Origin: Sipunculus nudus
Taxonomy: Eukaryota; Annelida; Sipuncula; Golfingiida; Sipunculidae
DNA: 64,000 nt
Direction: 5' to 3'
Assembly: GCA_026874595.1 (NCBI GenBank)
Contig: CM049314.1
Coordinates: 33,364,229 to 33,428,228, forward strand
In this document: positions 13,201 to 23,556 of the stretch, piece after piece
How the letters are laid out: the number at the start of each line of letters is the position of its first letter
Position numbering within the stretch: the first letter of the stretch is position 1
Translations under genes and position numbers: made by a program
The notes under the pieces: generated by a model
Databases searched by the model: none
The model's input: the letters and a program-made list of their open reading frames with translations, nothing else
Told to the model about the DNA's origin: nothing

Positions 13201-16200
13201 CTGGCCAGTCCCATGGGTGGTTTCATAACATGGTTTCACTGTATTGTACATAATCTGTGACATATAGTTGAAAGTCCCATTCTTTGAATTTATAAAAGGG
13301 GGCCATTCATTTTACCATGTCCATCTGTTTGTCATTCTCTGTGTCTGTCTGTCCATCTGTCAAGTTTGTTTTTGAGTGATAACTTTCTGAAATATCATCT
13401 GATTTCATTGTATCCGCCAAAACCGAGTTTGCGGATACTATGTTTTCAGCTGCACGCCGCCGCCGCCGCCACGTAGGTGTCCGGGGAACTCCTCCGTAAT
13501 GGCTGGGCGGAATTTTACGAAACCAGGGATTATGTTCGGGTCACATGTGAACTGCTGCGCCCCGATTTTGTTTTGACCTCTGACCTTTCCTCTGCACTCT
13601 GCCTCCGTTTGTGCGTCTGTTTCCACACATATTTGCACAGTGTCCAACTGTTCGTCTGCCTTGGGTTAAAATCACTCATATCTCTGCAGTGACTTGACTA
13701 ATTCACCTGAAATTTGGCATGCGTATACATCCTGGATAGCTTTTCTGATTTTGTGACAAGTGGCGCCACCTACATTCATGTTTACGCTGCAGACATCCAA
13801 GCTCATATCTCGGGAACCGTTTGACCGATCAGGAAAATTTTTTTGCACAAATGTAGCCCTTGGAGAGCTTTATAACATACACAAAAAATGGTGGCGCCAC
13901 CTGCAACCATGTTTGCACAGTGTCCATCTGTTCGTCTGCCTTGGGTTAAAATCACTCATATCTCTGCAGTGACTTGACTAATTCACCTGAAATTTGGCAT
14001 GTGTATACATTCTGGATAGCTTTTCTGATTTTGTGACAGGTGGCGCCACCTACATTCACGTTTACGCTGCAGACATCCAAGCTCATATCTCGGGAATCGT
14101 TTGACCGATTGGGCCAAAATTTTGCATGTGTATAGATCTTACATAGCTCTTCATCATACGCAAAACTGGTGGCGCCACCTGCAGCCATTTTTGCACAGCT
14201 CCTGTCTGTTTGTCTGCCATGGGATAAAATCACTCATATCTCGGCAGTGGTTTGACATATCTGGCTAAAATTTTGCAGGTTTATACATCCCCGACAGCTC
14301 TCTTGATTTTATGACAGGTGGCGCCACCTGCATTCTAGTTTATGCAGCAGACATCCAAGCTCATATCTTGGGAACCGTTTGACCGATTGGGCCAAAGTTT
14401 TGCATGTGTATAGTTCTCACATAGCTCTTTATCATACGCAAAACTGGTGGCGTCACCTGCAACCATTTTTGCTCAGCATCCATCTGATTGTCTGCCACAA
14501 GCTAAAAAACTCATATATATGTAGTGGTTTGACTTATCTGCCTTAAATTTTGCATATGTATACAACTTGGACGGCTTTCTGGATTTTGTGGTAGGGGGGG
14601 CAACCTTCATACACAATTTGGTTGCAGACATCCATGCTAATATGCAACACTTCACTCTATTTCCCCTTGCCACTTAATCCATGCCTCACTTCACCCCTTC
14701 CACTCTGAATTAGGCGGATACACATAGTCGCTTGTCGACTACCCGTATTCTAGTTTTAAATTTATATACAACTGTCCTAATCAGAAGTGATTAGGTAAAA
14801 ATTGATTTAAATTCACACAAACCAAATTGATCTCAGCAATACCTGGGTCACATTAGCATTGGTTTTGGATATGCTCTGGGAATTTTCAAAATTAGCCCAA
14901 GTAACAATCAACCTGAAGCTGCTCTGACATTATTACCCTGTCAACAATATTTGAATGAGAAAGGAAGGCAAAATAAAACAATATTCACAACACTGCACCA
15001 TGATTGTCAAACAACAGGTTATTTAGTCAACATTTTAACATTTCAGTTTATTATCATACTAAAATTTTGTATTTTTCCTAATTTGTCTTTATTGATCCAA
15101 ACTAAATGGAGTTAAAATAAGTATGGGTGTAAAACCTTGTGTTACAACTATGTAGACAAAGGCACTTGAAGGGACTGTATATGTATTGTATATATTATTA
15201 TAATTTCCACAGAATCCGGCATGTCTGAATCTCAGGATGAGAGTGAGCTGAAGGCGAGTGTCACAGCAGCCAGGAAGAGGATAGAACACTTGACAGAGGT
15301 AGGCTGGCAGCTACAGGGGTAATAATGGTTTGATGCTCATTATATGTTTTATAATTGATGGTGGCACTAGCGCCATTTTGGTCCTCTGATGATAGAGAGT
15401 CTAAAACCAGCATACTTAGGATCAGAGTACCTTTATATCATGCATTGAGGACCACACTTGAATGGTGTATGAGGATGCAAATACTTTCATCATTTTTGGC
15501 AAAAATGGCCTAAAAGTATGGTGTCACTTGTCATAAACCAGACCAATTGTTAGCTCGTATAGTATACTTTCAAACAGCACCTACCATGTGAGAGGAAAAG
15601 TCCATGACATACATAGTCATGGAGACCTGCCCAACACAAAAATGTGTAATTTGCTAGTGTTTATAATGACAGGTCAAGTTACGTGACTTGTGTTGTGATC
15701 TTCCCCACAAGATTGATAGAGATAAAAGGTTCTTTCTGTGGTTGTTTTGTGTGAGTGGGCCCATGCTTCAGTTATACCTGATCAGATGCTTCGTACATAG
15801 TTATAGCATGTTGTATGGATACCTAAATGAATGTCCTGAGTTATTAACCAGCCAAACTTATTGCTAATAATTCATGTATATTGAATGTTGACTGAAGTAC
15901 ATAATTTTATTTAATTGAGCTTTTTTATGGTAACAGGATACAGATACCACTGTTTGTTCTGGCCAACTGCAGCAATTTTCAGATGCATTGTATTTTTGTT
16001 ATACAGCTTCTTAATGAGAGTGAGGCTACTGTCCTGAGGCTGACGGAACAGGCAAAAGTGTTGAAGGATGAAATCAGAAGACTTGAGCGCAACCAAGAGC
16101 GAGAAAATTCAGTTTCTAACATGGAGTATCTTAAAAATATCATTCTGAAGGTAAGATTTTAAAATTAATGTGCATAAAATTAATATAAGAGGAAACAGTC

Positions 16201-19200
16201 TGATATTTTTTTCACTTAAGGTTATTATTTTCCTATTTTATGCCAAATTATATATCTGTACATCTTTATTGAATCAATCTCTGAACCTGGGATTTCCATA
16301 GATATTTTACTGAAAGTGAGTAAACAAATTAACTTTGTTTATATAGTTCATCAGAGAAACCAGTACCTTATATGGAATATTAAAAAAAATTATTCTGATC
16401 AGGGTTTGTGCAATCTTAAAATTCCTGATAAAAGATTATGAAATTTGTATGTTGAAATTTGAACACTAATTAAATCATGGGATTTTAGAATGTACTCTGT
16501 GCAAGAGGTTTGTGAAAAAAAGAGAATGCCATGTTATGTTTCAAGACTGGGTAAAAATTTATATTAATGAGGTACCAACCAGTATTAATTTTGCTGTTAT
16601 CTTTTTCAGTTTTTGAGTCTGAGGAGTGAGGATGAGCGGTCTCAGTTGATCCCCGTCATGACGACGATGCTGAGACTGAGTCCAGATGAAATTAAAATGC
16701 TCAACCAAATCTCTCAAGGTCTGTACACTGTCTTTTTATCAATTCTTGTTCAAAGAATTTTGATCCCTCAGTCAGACTAGATAGATTCAGTATTGTGTAT
16801 CATTATGAAGTGTTTTTTTTTTAATTATTTCTTAGATCAAATTGTACCTTTTTCCTTACCATTGTGGATTTTTATTTTTTTAATTGTCATTTGTCATTTT
16901 TCCTCCTAATCACACATTGATTAGAATTGAGTTAACAAGACTTGCTTAATATCATATGATAAAGATAAATATATGTTCAATAATGTATTCTTTGGTACTC
17001 ATAGTTAACACATTTAGAACCATACAGGAGCTATAATTGAAAATTTGAAAAAAAAAATTTTTTGTCTTGCTGGAATAAGAATGTTGGTGATTTAGCAGAA
17101 ATCACCACAAGGAGAGATTTTAAATAATAAATTAAAATAAACCATTCTAACCAAGTAGACTCACTGCAACTCACATAGAATGCCTTGGGGCCACTGTTTC
17201 TGATGGAGGATACTATTGGTTTATACTTATTAACTGATGACTTTTATTTCTAGGTTCAGGGGAACAAGGTATTGACGTGGTGATATTTAACCTTTTCCAC
17301 TAATAGTAGTATAGGTTTTAACACTTTTAGATCTCTAAGGGGTTTCCTGTCAGGTTGTTCATGCATGGATCCTTTTTGCATGATGTTCATATTCAGGTTG
17401 TAGGGTTCTTGTTTCATATTCTCTGTTGCTCTTTGGGATTTTATCTATTTGAAAACATGCAGGAACCTGCCTCCTACAAAATTCAAATGTAGTCAGATAC
17501 TGGTTTAAATTCATCATAAAAACCTCTCACTAACATAACCACCCTCTAACACAACCACTTTGACTGGACTCACAGATAAATATGTTAGTGAGCTTTTCAC
17601 TGTATATAAAATTATATATATATATTTCTATATATTTCTATATATTTATTTTACACACTTAAAAATCATGAAAAATATTAAATTCTAAATGTGTATTTGA
17701 CCATGAGGGGTTCTGTAATCAGGATAGTATTGACCAAATTAAAATCAAGTGGCCTTTTTATCTCTGTTAAGGGTACTTCATGTGCCTGTGAAATATGTGT
17801 TACTCGAAGTGGATGTACCCTGTAATAAAAGCTGCATTATAATGACCAAAAAATGTTTGTTTTTTTTTTACAATCAGTTGTTAACATTTCTGGTCATTTC
17901 CAGTTATGCTTTTCCACATGCTGGTGCATTATTTTCTTATGAGCTGGTAGACACCACCTAACACACCTGCATGTCACCAGTAATATTACTAGTATTTAAC
18001 AGTCAATAACCAGAAGTTTATGAATGTGTGATGATTTATGGTATATTTCTTGTTATGATAATGATAAGATTGCATTTCATAACTGTCGCAGAAAGCTTGT
18101 ATTGAAATTTATGGAATCATTAGGGTAGCTTGAGACACTAGATATAAGTTCAAGAAAAGTGACAAAACAGATACAATCACACTTTCAATGGGAAAAACAC
18201 ATAGGCTTAAAATTCATTTATAGAACTCACACTCCAGATTTATGTTTCATTGCCATTAGCCGTTTCATAACACATTTGCCTGCAGCAAATTTATATCTAT
18301 AGATACTGGATAAGGACAGAATGTTTCCTATCATAAAAACATTTCTTTTCTGATTTATGTGCCATCTGGAAATTTTTGTGATTTGTGAAGTAGCTGACAA
18401 CACCTCTGTGCACCCTGTGTGACAAGAAATCCTACATCACCATAAAATAAGATGTTTCTGCCACTATCAGCACAATTTGTTTTAGAAAATAATAAACTTT
18501 TGTCACCGGAAAAAAATCATTTCTAGATGCAGTTCATGACATCACACTTGCCTCAACCAATCACATCAGGGCCCTGTCTATGGCCTTTTCTCAAATCTTG
18601 TATATATAATGCTTTAAACTGGCTCAACCCATTTTCAGGAAATTTCTCTTGGGGCCTCTCTCATGCCTAGGTTGCCAAATCACTGTTTGGTGATTTATTT
18701 GTTGATTGGCTAAAAAATTGAATATAGATGTAGACACCTCAGATGTTTGTGCAGTTTCAAATGTGTATGTTTGTGGAGCTAGGTAGGATAATGGGTATCC
18801 AAAAACATTACCTGATTCGGACTCGAGTACTTGTTACCATGGCAATGCTGTTAAGATCAAACGGACATCTGTTTACTGATGCAAAATATGCATATATTTG
18901 ACTTTGTGACGGCTTAACTTTATCCCAATGAAGGAATAGATATATGTCATAACAAGACCTCTATTAATTTGACTAGCATATTTTTAGAGCCCTATGCCAG
19001 ACTACAATAATGAATAAATAGGCCTTCAGACTGCCCGTAAATTTGCAGTAATAATCAGATATGCATGTACATACACGAGTACTCAAGTCCAAAATTTGGA
19101 CTCAAGTACTTGGTAAGTATAACCCAGACTCCAGTACTCCTTTCAGCCCTGGTAGGCGCTTGACTCGTGATTGCGAGTTGTGGGTTTGCATCCCCCTTTG

Positions 19201-20056
19201 ACCAACTTTAGAACACCTTACATGGCCAAAGTCTTTACCACAAGGTTCCTCTGTCAACCCAGGTGTGAATGGGTACTGGTCATGGGCAGCAGGCTAATAT
19301 AGAACAATTTCAAGACCAGGAAGGCAAAGTGTAAAGTGACTTAAGTGGAATAAGACTGACATCATCGGTGGTATCAGACTATAAACCCCCACCCTTAACC
19401 TTTATTAAAGTCAATATTGTTCAGACACAAGTAATACAAAGAAATACTCCTGATAAGCTTCATTCAGGTATGATAACATCAGCTGCTGAGTCTGATCAGT
19501 GAGGTCGTCACTGTAAGCAGGCTACTGGTAGATAGGTCTTCTGGTGAAGGGTGTATGTCTGTCTGTTCATGTGCCTTGGTATTTCAACTTTTTCTTCAGT
19601 TATTTTGCAAAGTTTCAATAGTGTGCCAATAGTAAAATGGCACAAATCCATAGCCACAACATTTTCTAAGAAGTGCAAACATAATAAAGGGTTGATATAT
19701 CAGAAGGTCATTCAAATTTTATTTTGCTTGGCCTGTTTTTTGGATACACTGCATTCTGTCTTCGTGCACCCCAATGAAAGAAAAATAATTAATGGTTTAT
19801 TACTTCTTATATTCTTTTTCACTTTCACTATTTGCATATATTAGAGACAACACCTGTTTTTTTTCCGAGTGCCTGAATCTTACTGTGTTAACTGCTCAGT
19901 AATTTGTTGTCACCTTAGTTAACTGTTACATTCCTTATGGTATAAGATGGTGTATGAACTTTATTTGTCTCTATTTCAGGAGATTCAAAGGAACAAGTTG
20001 GGGAGGCTGCAGCTGGCTGGAGCGGTTACTTCCACAGGTGGTCAGGGATCATGTGA
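962..20056 (+). CDS. GCC2: GCC2 (GRIP and coiled-coil domain-containing protein 2), C-terminal 614 residues, 16 exons
   Basis: A golgin that tethers endosome-derived vesicles at the trans-Golgi network; its C-terminal GRIP domain binds the GTPase Arl1 (known for the family). Exons: 962-1048, 2714-2839, 3446-3608, 4111-4211, 4603-4680, 5138-5317, 6400-6479, 6919-6972, 8727-8849, 9200-9302, 11779-11994, 12841-12958, 15213-15298, 16007-16150, 16610-16718, 19980-20056. All joins keep phase and sum to 1845 nt including the TGA stop. The first ~435 residues are heptad-rich coiled coil (Q, E, K, L), then a Ser-rich linker, then EIRRLERNQERE, EYLKN and the GRIP core (MLRLSPDE), ending in GWSGYFHRWSG. 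Order and motifs match animal GCC2 rather than GCC1 or golgin-97/245. The 5' exons lie outside the window. The last intron's donor (gtctgt) is weak. Confidence 0.95.
2591..2690. mobile_element. Short MITE with CAGTGAAACCTG-type terminus
   Basis: Begins CAGTGAAACCTGTG and ends TCCACTG followed by TA. Inside are repeats of GTGGTCTTA/AAGACCAC. It resembles the 145-bp element at 13097-13241 and a remnant at 5850-5945; probably a pogo/Tc1-type non-autonomous element. Confidence 0.5.
2714..2839 (+). CDS. GCC2: GCC2 exon (42 codons, coiled coil)
   Basis: Acceptor ttacattag, donor aag|gtgagg, phase 0 at both ends. It encodes AEQQVRELQQDL followed by Glu/Gln/Lys heptads. Confidence 0.9.
3446..3608 (+). 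CDS. GCC2: GCC2 exon (phase 0 in, phase 1 out; coiled coil)
   Basis: Acceptor cattgttaag, donor ttg|gtgaga. It encodes DASQSSMMDLEIADYERTV then Gln/Lys/Glu-rich helix. The poly(G) run just downstream is intronic. Confidence 0.9.
3663..3679. repeat. Poly(G) run (17 G)
   Basis: Homopolymer in a GCC2 intron; comparable runs occur at 10408, 27989, 36738, 40491 and 59629. These are sequencing-error prone. Confidence 0.9.
4111..4211 (+). CDS. GCC2: GCC2 exon with conserved KLKQLLVKAKKDLA segment
   Basis: Acceptor gtgatttcag, donor acg|gtgagg. The NKLKQLLVKAKKDLAEAKK stretch resembles the LLVK(T/A)KKELA region of animal GCC2, an anchor for the family call. Confidence 0.95.
4232..4310. repeat. GA-rich microsatellite
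   Basis: AG/AGAG and GGAGG repeats just downstream of the donor of the exon ending at 4211. Confidence 0.85.
4603..4680 (+). CDS. GCC2: GCC2 exon (26 codons, coiled coil)
   Basis: Acceptor attttttcag, donor aag|gtaaat, phase 0 at both ends. It encodes ESEQRTCDAQLRGQLEHLTQ and continues into the next exon. Confidence 0.92.
5138..5317 (+). CDS. GCC2: GCC2 exon (60 codons, coiled coil)
   Basis: Acceptor catacttgcag, donor aag|gtatga. It encodes VQLAEAVAEKQVAQEKLR and ends SATVAEFDSYK, which matches the conserved EF-SYK-RVHNVL junction region of GCC2. Confidence 0.95.
6400..6479 (+). CDS. GCC2: GCC2 exon with VRVHNVLRQQK
   Basis: Acceptor aaataccag, donor aaaa|gtgaga, phase 0 in and phase 2 out. 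VRVHNVLRQQKTKG is strongly diagnostic for GCC2. The apparent TGA after the last Lys belongs to the intron donor. Confidence 0.95.
6919..6972 (+). CDS. GCC2: GCC2 exon (54 nt)
   Basis: Acceptor catttcag, donor aaa|gtaagt, phase 2 to phase 2. It encodes ERLIKAVEQLKGKLQET, matching the family's short helix after RVHNVL. Confidence 0.92.
7437..8364. mobile_element. Interspersed repeat family A copy 1, with ~150-bp internal tandem block
   Basis: Opens with AGCTCAGCAGACTATGTGAC and closes with AGCTGAGTGTCATAGCCCAT then GGGTCACTTGTTAC. Between are about four diverged ~150-bp units marked by TTGGAAACCTGAAATAAGGT and GGGAGGTCC. The same boundaries occur at 9522-11436 and, for the right end, 60327-60360. 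No ORF for a transposase is visible. Confidence 0.65.
8424..8771 (+). repeat. Fivefold tandem copy of a GCC2 3' splice site plus exon start
   Basis: Unit of 70-76 bp with pyrimidine tract, ACAG|TGATCAG and GGAGAGAATGATATTCTCCAG. Exon-start positions are 8440, 8516, 8586, 8656 and 8727; the last is the real exon. The spacing is not a multiple of three, so earlier acceptors would shift the frame. Confidence 0.9.
8727..8849 (+). CDS. GCC2: GCC2 exon with multiplied acceptor
   Basis: Acceptor tttcacag|TGAT, donor aaaa|gtgatt, phase 2 to phase 2. It encodes DQFVALSGENDILQEEHERL, then QRHTKLLQ. Only this last of five tandem acceptor copies (8440, 8516, 8586, 8656, 8727) continues into the conserved QEEHERLVQRH sequence. 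Confidence 0.93.
9200..9302 (+). CDS. GCC2: GCC2 exon
   Basis: Acceptor cccgttgtag, donor aag|gtaagt. It encodes LEQMRADTSASSTENSETI then KQLTLQNESLTLTFK, equivalent to the SQLTSQNE region of the family. Confidence 0.92.
9522..11436. mobile_element. Interspersed repeat family A copy 2 (~1.9 kb)
   Basis: Starts AGCTCAGCTGACTATAAGTC followed by a (GTCC)n block and ends AGCTGAGCACAGTGACC...TAGGTCCCTTGTT. The part 9640-10262 is repeated at 58661-59560. It fills most of the GCC2 intron 9303-11778 and includes a poly(C) run. There are no coding signatures. Confidence 0.65.
10408..10429. repeat. Poly(C) run (~22 C)
   Basis: Homopolymer inside family A copy 2. Confidence 0.9.
11779..11994 (+). CDS. 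GCC2: GCC2 exon (72 codons) with multiplied donor
   Basis: Acceptor ggtgtcccag, donor gag|gttagt. It begins EQMRSLQEDHQRLVKMLNQQ, matching the family's QVRHLQEEH helix, then passes into a low-complexity linker. The 3' end and donor are repeated every 45 bp in the intron; use of any later donor reads into TGA at 12025-12027. Confidence 0.95.
11984..12190 (+). repeat. Five 45-bp tandem copies of a GCC2 5' splice site
   Basis: Donor-like sites at 11995 (gttagt), 12040 (gttagt), 12085 (gttagt), 12129 (gttaag) and 12174 (gtgagt). Each is preceded by GGGAGAG-like and followed by AAATAATTAC/AATGCAGT. Copies decay further to about 12460. Confidence 0.88.
12841..12958 (+). CDS. GCC2: GCC2 exon (Ser-rich linker before GRIP)
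   Basis: Acceptor gtattttcag, donor cag|gtaaag, phase 0 in and phase 1 out. It encodes GMENPTIEQCQTAQ and ends FERLLSSSDLAS, which aligns with the family's LEQLLNS linker. Confidence 0.92.
13097..13241. mobile_element. 145-bp pogo/Tc1-like MITE flanked by TA
   Basis: CAGTGGAACCTGTC at the left and ATGGTTTCACTG at the right form imperfect terminal inverted repeats, flanked by TA on both sides. The inside is repeats of GACCACCTGTCTAT. Too short to code. Confidence 0.65.
13410..14753 (+). mobile_element. Non-autonomous Helitron-like element with ~281-bp internal tandem repeats
   Basis: Left part has GTATCCGC...GCGGATAC (8-bp inverted repeat, 13411-13437). The right end has GGCGGATA (14713-14720), a TAGTCG-CTTGT-CGACTA hairpin (14725-14741), and CTAG at 14750-14753 followed by T. 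Between are about four copies of a ~281-bp unit (starts near 13640, 13920, 14202, 14478) containing GGCGCCACCT and CACTCATATCTC. Hairpin plus CTRR terminus is the Helitron 3' hallmark. No Rep/helicase ORF is present. Confidence 0.6.
15213..15298 (+). CDS. GCC2: GCC2 exon
   Basis: Acceptor atttccacag, donor gag|gtaggc, phase 1 in and phase 0 out. It encodes an acidic Ser/Glu stretch (SGMSESQDESELK), then TAARKRIEHLTE. Confidence 0.92.
16007..16150 (+). CDS. GCC2: GCC2 exon, start of GRIP domain
   Basis: Acceptor tgttatacag, donor aag|gtaaga. It encodes LLNESEATVLRLTEQ, then EIRRLERNQERE, and ends MEYLKNIILK. The Tyr in EYLKN corresponds to the conserved GRIP tyrosine that contacts Arl1 (family knowledge). 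Confidence 0.97.
16610..16718 (+). CDS. GCC2: GCC2 exon, GRIP domain core
   Basis: Acceptor tctttttcag, donor aag|gtctgt. It encodes FLSLRSEDERSQLIPVMTT, then MLRLSPDEIKMLNQISQ, the second half of the GRIP fold. Confidence 0.97.
17254..17268 (+). CDS. GCC2: Possible 15-nt microexon of GCC2
   Basis: In the last intron, ttttatttctag is followed by 15 bases and then gtattg. The exon would be phase 1 to phase 1 and add five residues (GSGEQ) between GRIP helix and C-terminal tail without breaking frame. It rests only on splice-site appearance and phase. Confidence 0.3.
17510..17605. mobile_element. MITE-like fragment ending in TTTTCACTGTA
   Basis: ACCTCTCACTAACATAACC and CACAACCACTTTGACTGG then GTGAGCTTTTCACTGTA resemble the CAGTG-terminus MITEs at 2591 and 13097. 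The left terminus is unclear. Confidence 0.3.
18810..19150. mobile_element. hAT-like fragment with GAGTACT/GGACTC subterminal repeats
   Basis: Degenerate GGACTCGAGTACTTG and AGTACTCAAGTCC motifs surround 18815-18835 and 19075-19140; the right edge reads TTTCAGCCCTGG. CAGGGCTG-type ends with degenerate subterminal hexamers are typical of hAT non-autonomous elements. Related hexamers occur at both window edges. Confidence 0.4.
19145..19370 (+). repeat. tRNA-derived SINE
   Basis: A tRNA-like head reads GGTAGGCGCTTGACTCG (box A-like) and GGGTTTGCATCCCCC (box B-like, 19182-19196). A body with CCCAGGTGTGAATGGGTACT follows, a layout typical of animal tRNA SINEs. It lies in the last GCC2 intron. Confidence 0.65.
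19980..20056 (+). CDS. GCC2: GCC2 terminal coding exon
   Basis: Acceptor tctctatttcag. It encodes GDSKEQVGEAAAGWSGYFHR then WSGIM and TGA (20054-20056). The C-terminal GW-x-x-YxHxWSG signature matches GCC2 orthologues. Confidence 0.97.
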
Positions 20057-21190
20057 GCACATGACACAATACTCACAATTGCAATGCATCAGGGATCATG
20101 TGATCACATGACACAATACCCACAATGCATCAGTGTGTCCTGGCAATCTCTAGAGAGGACCTCTTTGTCACTGCTTTATATGATGTTTATCCATTCATGG
20201 ACAAAATTGAAACAGCATATGGAATTTTTGTATTCATTGAGGTGTAAATTATAATGTAGAAGATATTTTTAAAGCCAAAGGAATTTTGAGATTTGTTTGA
20301 GTAATTATGTGAGATGTGTTTTTTCAAATACTCTAACATTATGATTGGCAATTTGTGTGAATAATATTTAAAGCACCTCTCAGTTTACATATTAAAAATG
20401 TAAAGGGACTGAGCACTGTCATGTCACATGAATGTGATGTTAAGTGTAAAATATGAAATCAGACTGACTGCTATCTCATATTTGACACACAACTGGGAAT
20501 ATCTGTGCCAGAGAAGAAGATATTGGATTACCTTTTTACAAGAATGTGATCTATTTTCTGAAGGACACACTTTACTATGATGATATATATTCATTAATGT
20601 GTGTGTGTGTGTAAGTTAGAGTGTATATGACAAAGTTTTTTTTTCAGTTTGATTTGTATACTGGAATGTACATAATAACACAACAAGGCTAGTGTCACTT
20701 TGTATTTTTGGTATTTATTATAATGTTTATGTTTTTCAATATGATGACATTTCATGAATATTTGCAATGAATACTCAGAGAGTGTTCATGAGAAAATCTG
20801 TGGACACAGTATAAAACTTATGTTGGTGTAATTGAATTCATGTGATGATGTATCTTGGACACCCTAGATCTTTATTCCTTCTCCAATTTGCTTAAAGTTT
20901 GCTTTGCCTGAATTGAGCATATCAGTCTCTCTTGAATAAGCTTTAAGGTGAGCGGATAGTCACATTATATACATGCATATACAGGAAAACCCTTCAGTTA
21001 TTGGCGTCGGCTTGACACAGTCATAGAAAGGATTCCATGTCAGAGAAAGTGCTGACCAGGGGGGTGGATGAAAATTCCAAAAGATATCAGAATAGACTAA
21101 TAATAGTGCCTCTAATACAAACAGTCCTTCCATGTTGTATGTAATTATGTTTGCCCCTGAAATATGTAAAATAAAGAGCTGTGTCCAGAC
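20057..21190 (+). other. GCC2: GCC2 3' UTR (end uncertain)
   Basis: Noncoding AT-rich sequence after the TGA. An AATAAA hexamer at 21170-21175 is a plausible poly(A) signal; the exact end cannot be fixed. A near-duplicate of ~25 bases (catcagggatcatgtga) sits around 20041-20105. Confidence 0.45.
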
Positions 21191-21971
21191 CTCCAGTGTC
21201 AACTTACCAACAGGTAAAGCATGACAGTTAGAGAACTATAAATTAGTTATATATTATGCTACCAGGTGCCAGCACCAGTCCTTGATGTCACCATACAGCC
21301 AGAGTAAATCTTATAAGCTTTACCAACTGTGCCAGTCTAATAATACTGGATGACCCTGAGGGGAGGTGTTTGCCATAGTTTCAAACTGTAGATACATGAG
21401 CCACAGGTAAAAACATACATCATTTGATGTGAGAGATATATTGAGATATACATGTACCATAGATATGCACCCGGAAGGTGGCTTAATGAATAATGTATGT
21501 CTTAACAGTGTCATATCTAACCATTATCAGTTAACATTCCATGTTTTATCATGCATGATACAGTCCAGACACATGTACTATGCATGCTTCACACAAAACA
21601 AAGTTTGATTTGAATACCACCACAGTAGATATGCAAAGTGACCATTTTGCCACTGATATATTGCATCTGCTATACCAAACAGTCTTATGTTGCAGCCGCA
21701 TGCAACCTGAAACTGGTGTAATGCAGTGTAAATTTAGACACAGACCTCATAATAACCATAGTCAGGTGTCAGATTTATCATGTGTAAATATTATCATGTT
21801 TTCCTTAATAGTAAATCTTGTTTCATTTATCTGTAAAAATGTATTTATTCGATATCAAATATTTTTGTATAGTTTGCTGCATTTTCACCTATTTGAGAAG
21901 ATAGCATGCATAATTCATGTTTTCTGGCCCCAAAACCCAGCATGACTTTATCATGGTATAAAGATGATTTT

Positions 21972-22073
21972 GTTATAAAGATTAGTTCGTTATAAAGATT
22001 AGTTTGTTATAAAGATTAGTTTGTTATAAAGATTAGTTTGTTATAAAGATTTGTTTGTTATAAAGATTAGTTT
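21972..22073. repeat. 17-bp tandem repeat, six copies
   Basis: GTTATAAAGATTAGTTT repeated six times with two substitutions. Confidence 0.95.
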
Positions 22074-22398
22074 TCATTAAGTTAATACTTGTACCACCAA
22101 GGACCACCAATAATGTATATCAATTGTGTTACACAAGTTTTAAAATCAACTCTCAGAGGTTTCTGTCATGGTCTTGCATGTTTGATATCCTTTTTTTTTT
22201 GTCCTCCCAATGTTATAAATTAAATTGTATTTAAATAAAAAAAATTTTAAGTATGAAAATTCAGGTCACTTTGATTCCATGAGGTTTCAGTTACTGTACT
22301 GGGAATCAGAAACATGATTTTGAAAATACAGTTGCAATTTGTGTTAATATGTGCATCTTAAATCACTTACGGTTCTTGAAATATATTGATCTCAGCTT

Positions 22399-22650
22399 GA
22401 CAGGTACCAGGTATGAGCCCTTTTTGTTCAAGTGTACATAGTAATCAGTATGCCAGGGGTGTTTATAGCTGATGTGCACATTAACACCAGTGATATTAAT
22501 TATATGACAGCAATTCTTTGGTATATTCAAGATATAAAATATAAGAGGTGATTGTATGTAAATACAGATGTACAGAGAAGGTGGTTTTGTGAACTTAGTG
22601 AAGCTGAATATTGTATATTACATATTTTCACTTTTTCTTTTGACTTTTCA

Positions 22651-22702
<52 letters not shown>

Positions 22703-22800
22703 AGTAATTTTATTAACAAGAAGGGCTCTGTTACCATGGAAATTGCATGAGAAAAATTAGTTGTGCATCAAGAACTGAGTTGCCTTTCTTGTGTTTAAGG
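22399..22800. repeat. ~400-bp direct duplication, copy 1
   Basis: Starts AGGTATGAGCCCTTTTTG and includes TACAGATGTACAGAGAAG, a TA microsatellite (22653-22700) and TGCATCAAGAACTGAGTTG. It is closely similar to 23557-23940. Confidence 0.9.
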
Positions 22801-23556
22801 CCTTATGATCGTCAAACAGCCTTGGTTTAATTTAGCTTTAGAATTCATATTAAAATGAATTTTAGCCACAATGGTATATACATATTTGAAATCCTTAGAA
22901 TATCTGCTGTTGGATGAGATATATATGAAGATTGTCTCAGATTTTTCTTTGAAGAGGTTAAACTTTGAATTAATTATTTTATATTTTTTTAACGCGATAT
23001 ATCTCGATCACATTTGGCAAAGAGTATGTATGTAAAAATAGTATCACATAGAAGTACATACAAATATCTCCAGGCGTTTTTTTTTATTGTGTGTTTATAA
23101 TCCTTTTTTCCTATAGAATTTTCAATTTTAAAAAGATTTATGATACAAACAATGCATTTTTTTTTAAATGGGGTGTAACTCCTAAACTAAAACAGATATA
23201 GAAAAAAATGAAAAAAAAACGCATTTTAGATAACATGTCAACTGGCCAATATGCAAAATTTGAATACTCTGCTTGTGGTGGTTTTTGAGAAGTTTTTGAG
23301 AAAAAACGCGCCGAAGACCGTGCAGTCTGTTGAGTTGTTTTGAGAAAATGGCCAAAAACTGTTTGGGAAGAGTTATCTCATTTTCAACGGAAAACAAGAA
23401 TATCAGAGCAAGTGACAGTCGTATATTTTCATTATATATTCTGATCGTAATTGGTTTCAATAAACAAAATTGACAATTTAATAGTTTGTCATGGTGAAAA
23501 AGACGAAATTTTCACATGAAATGACATCTCAAGAACTGTCAAACAGAAGTAGGCGG

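Noticed and set aside
21580-21945. 121-codon ORF as a gene
   Set aside because: No domain, no supporting splice or promoter signals, and AT-rich composition like its surroundings.
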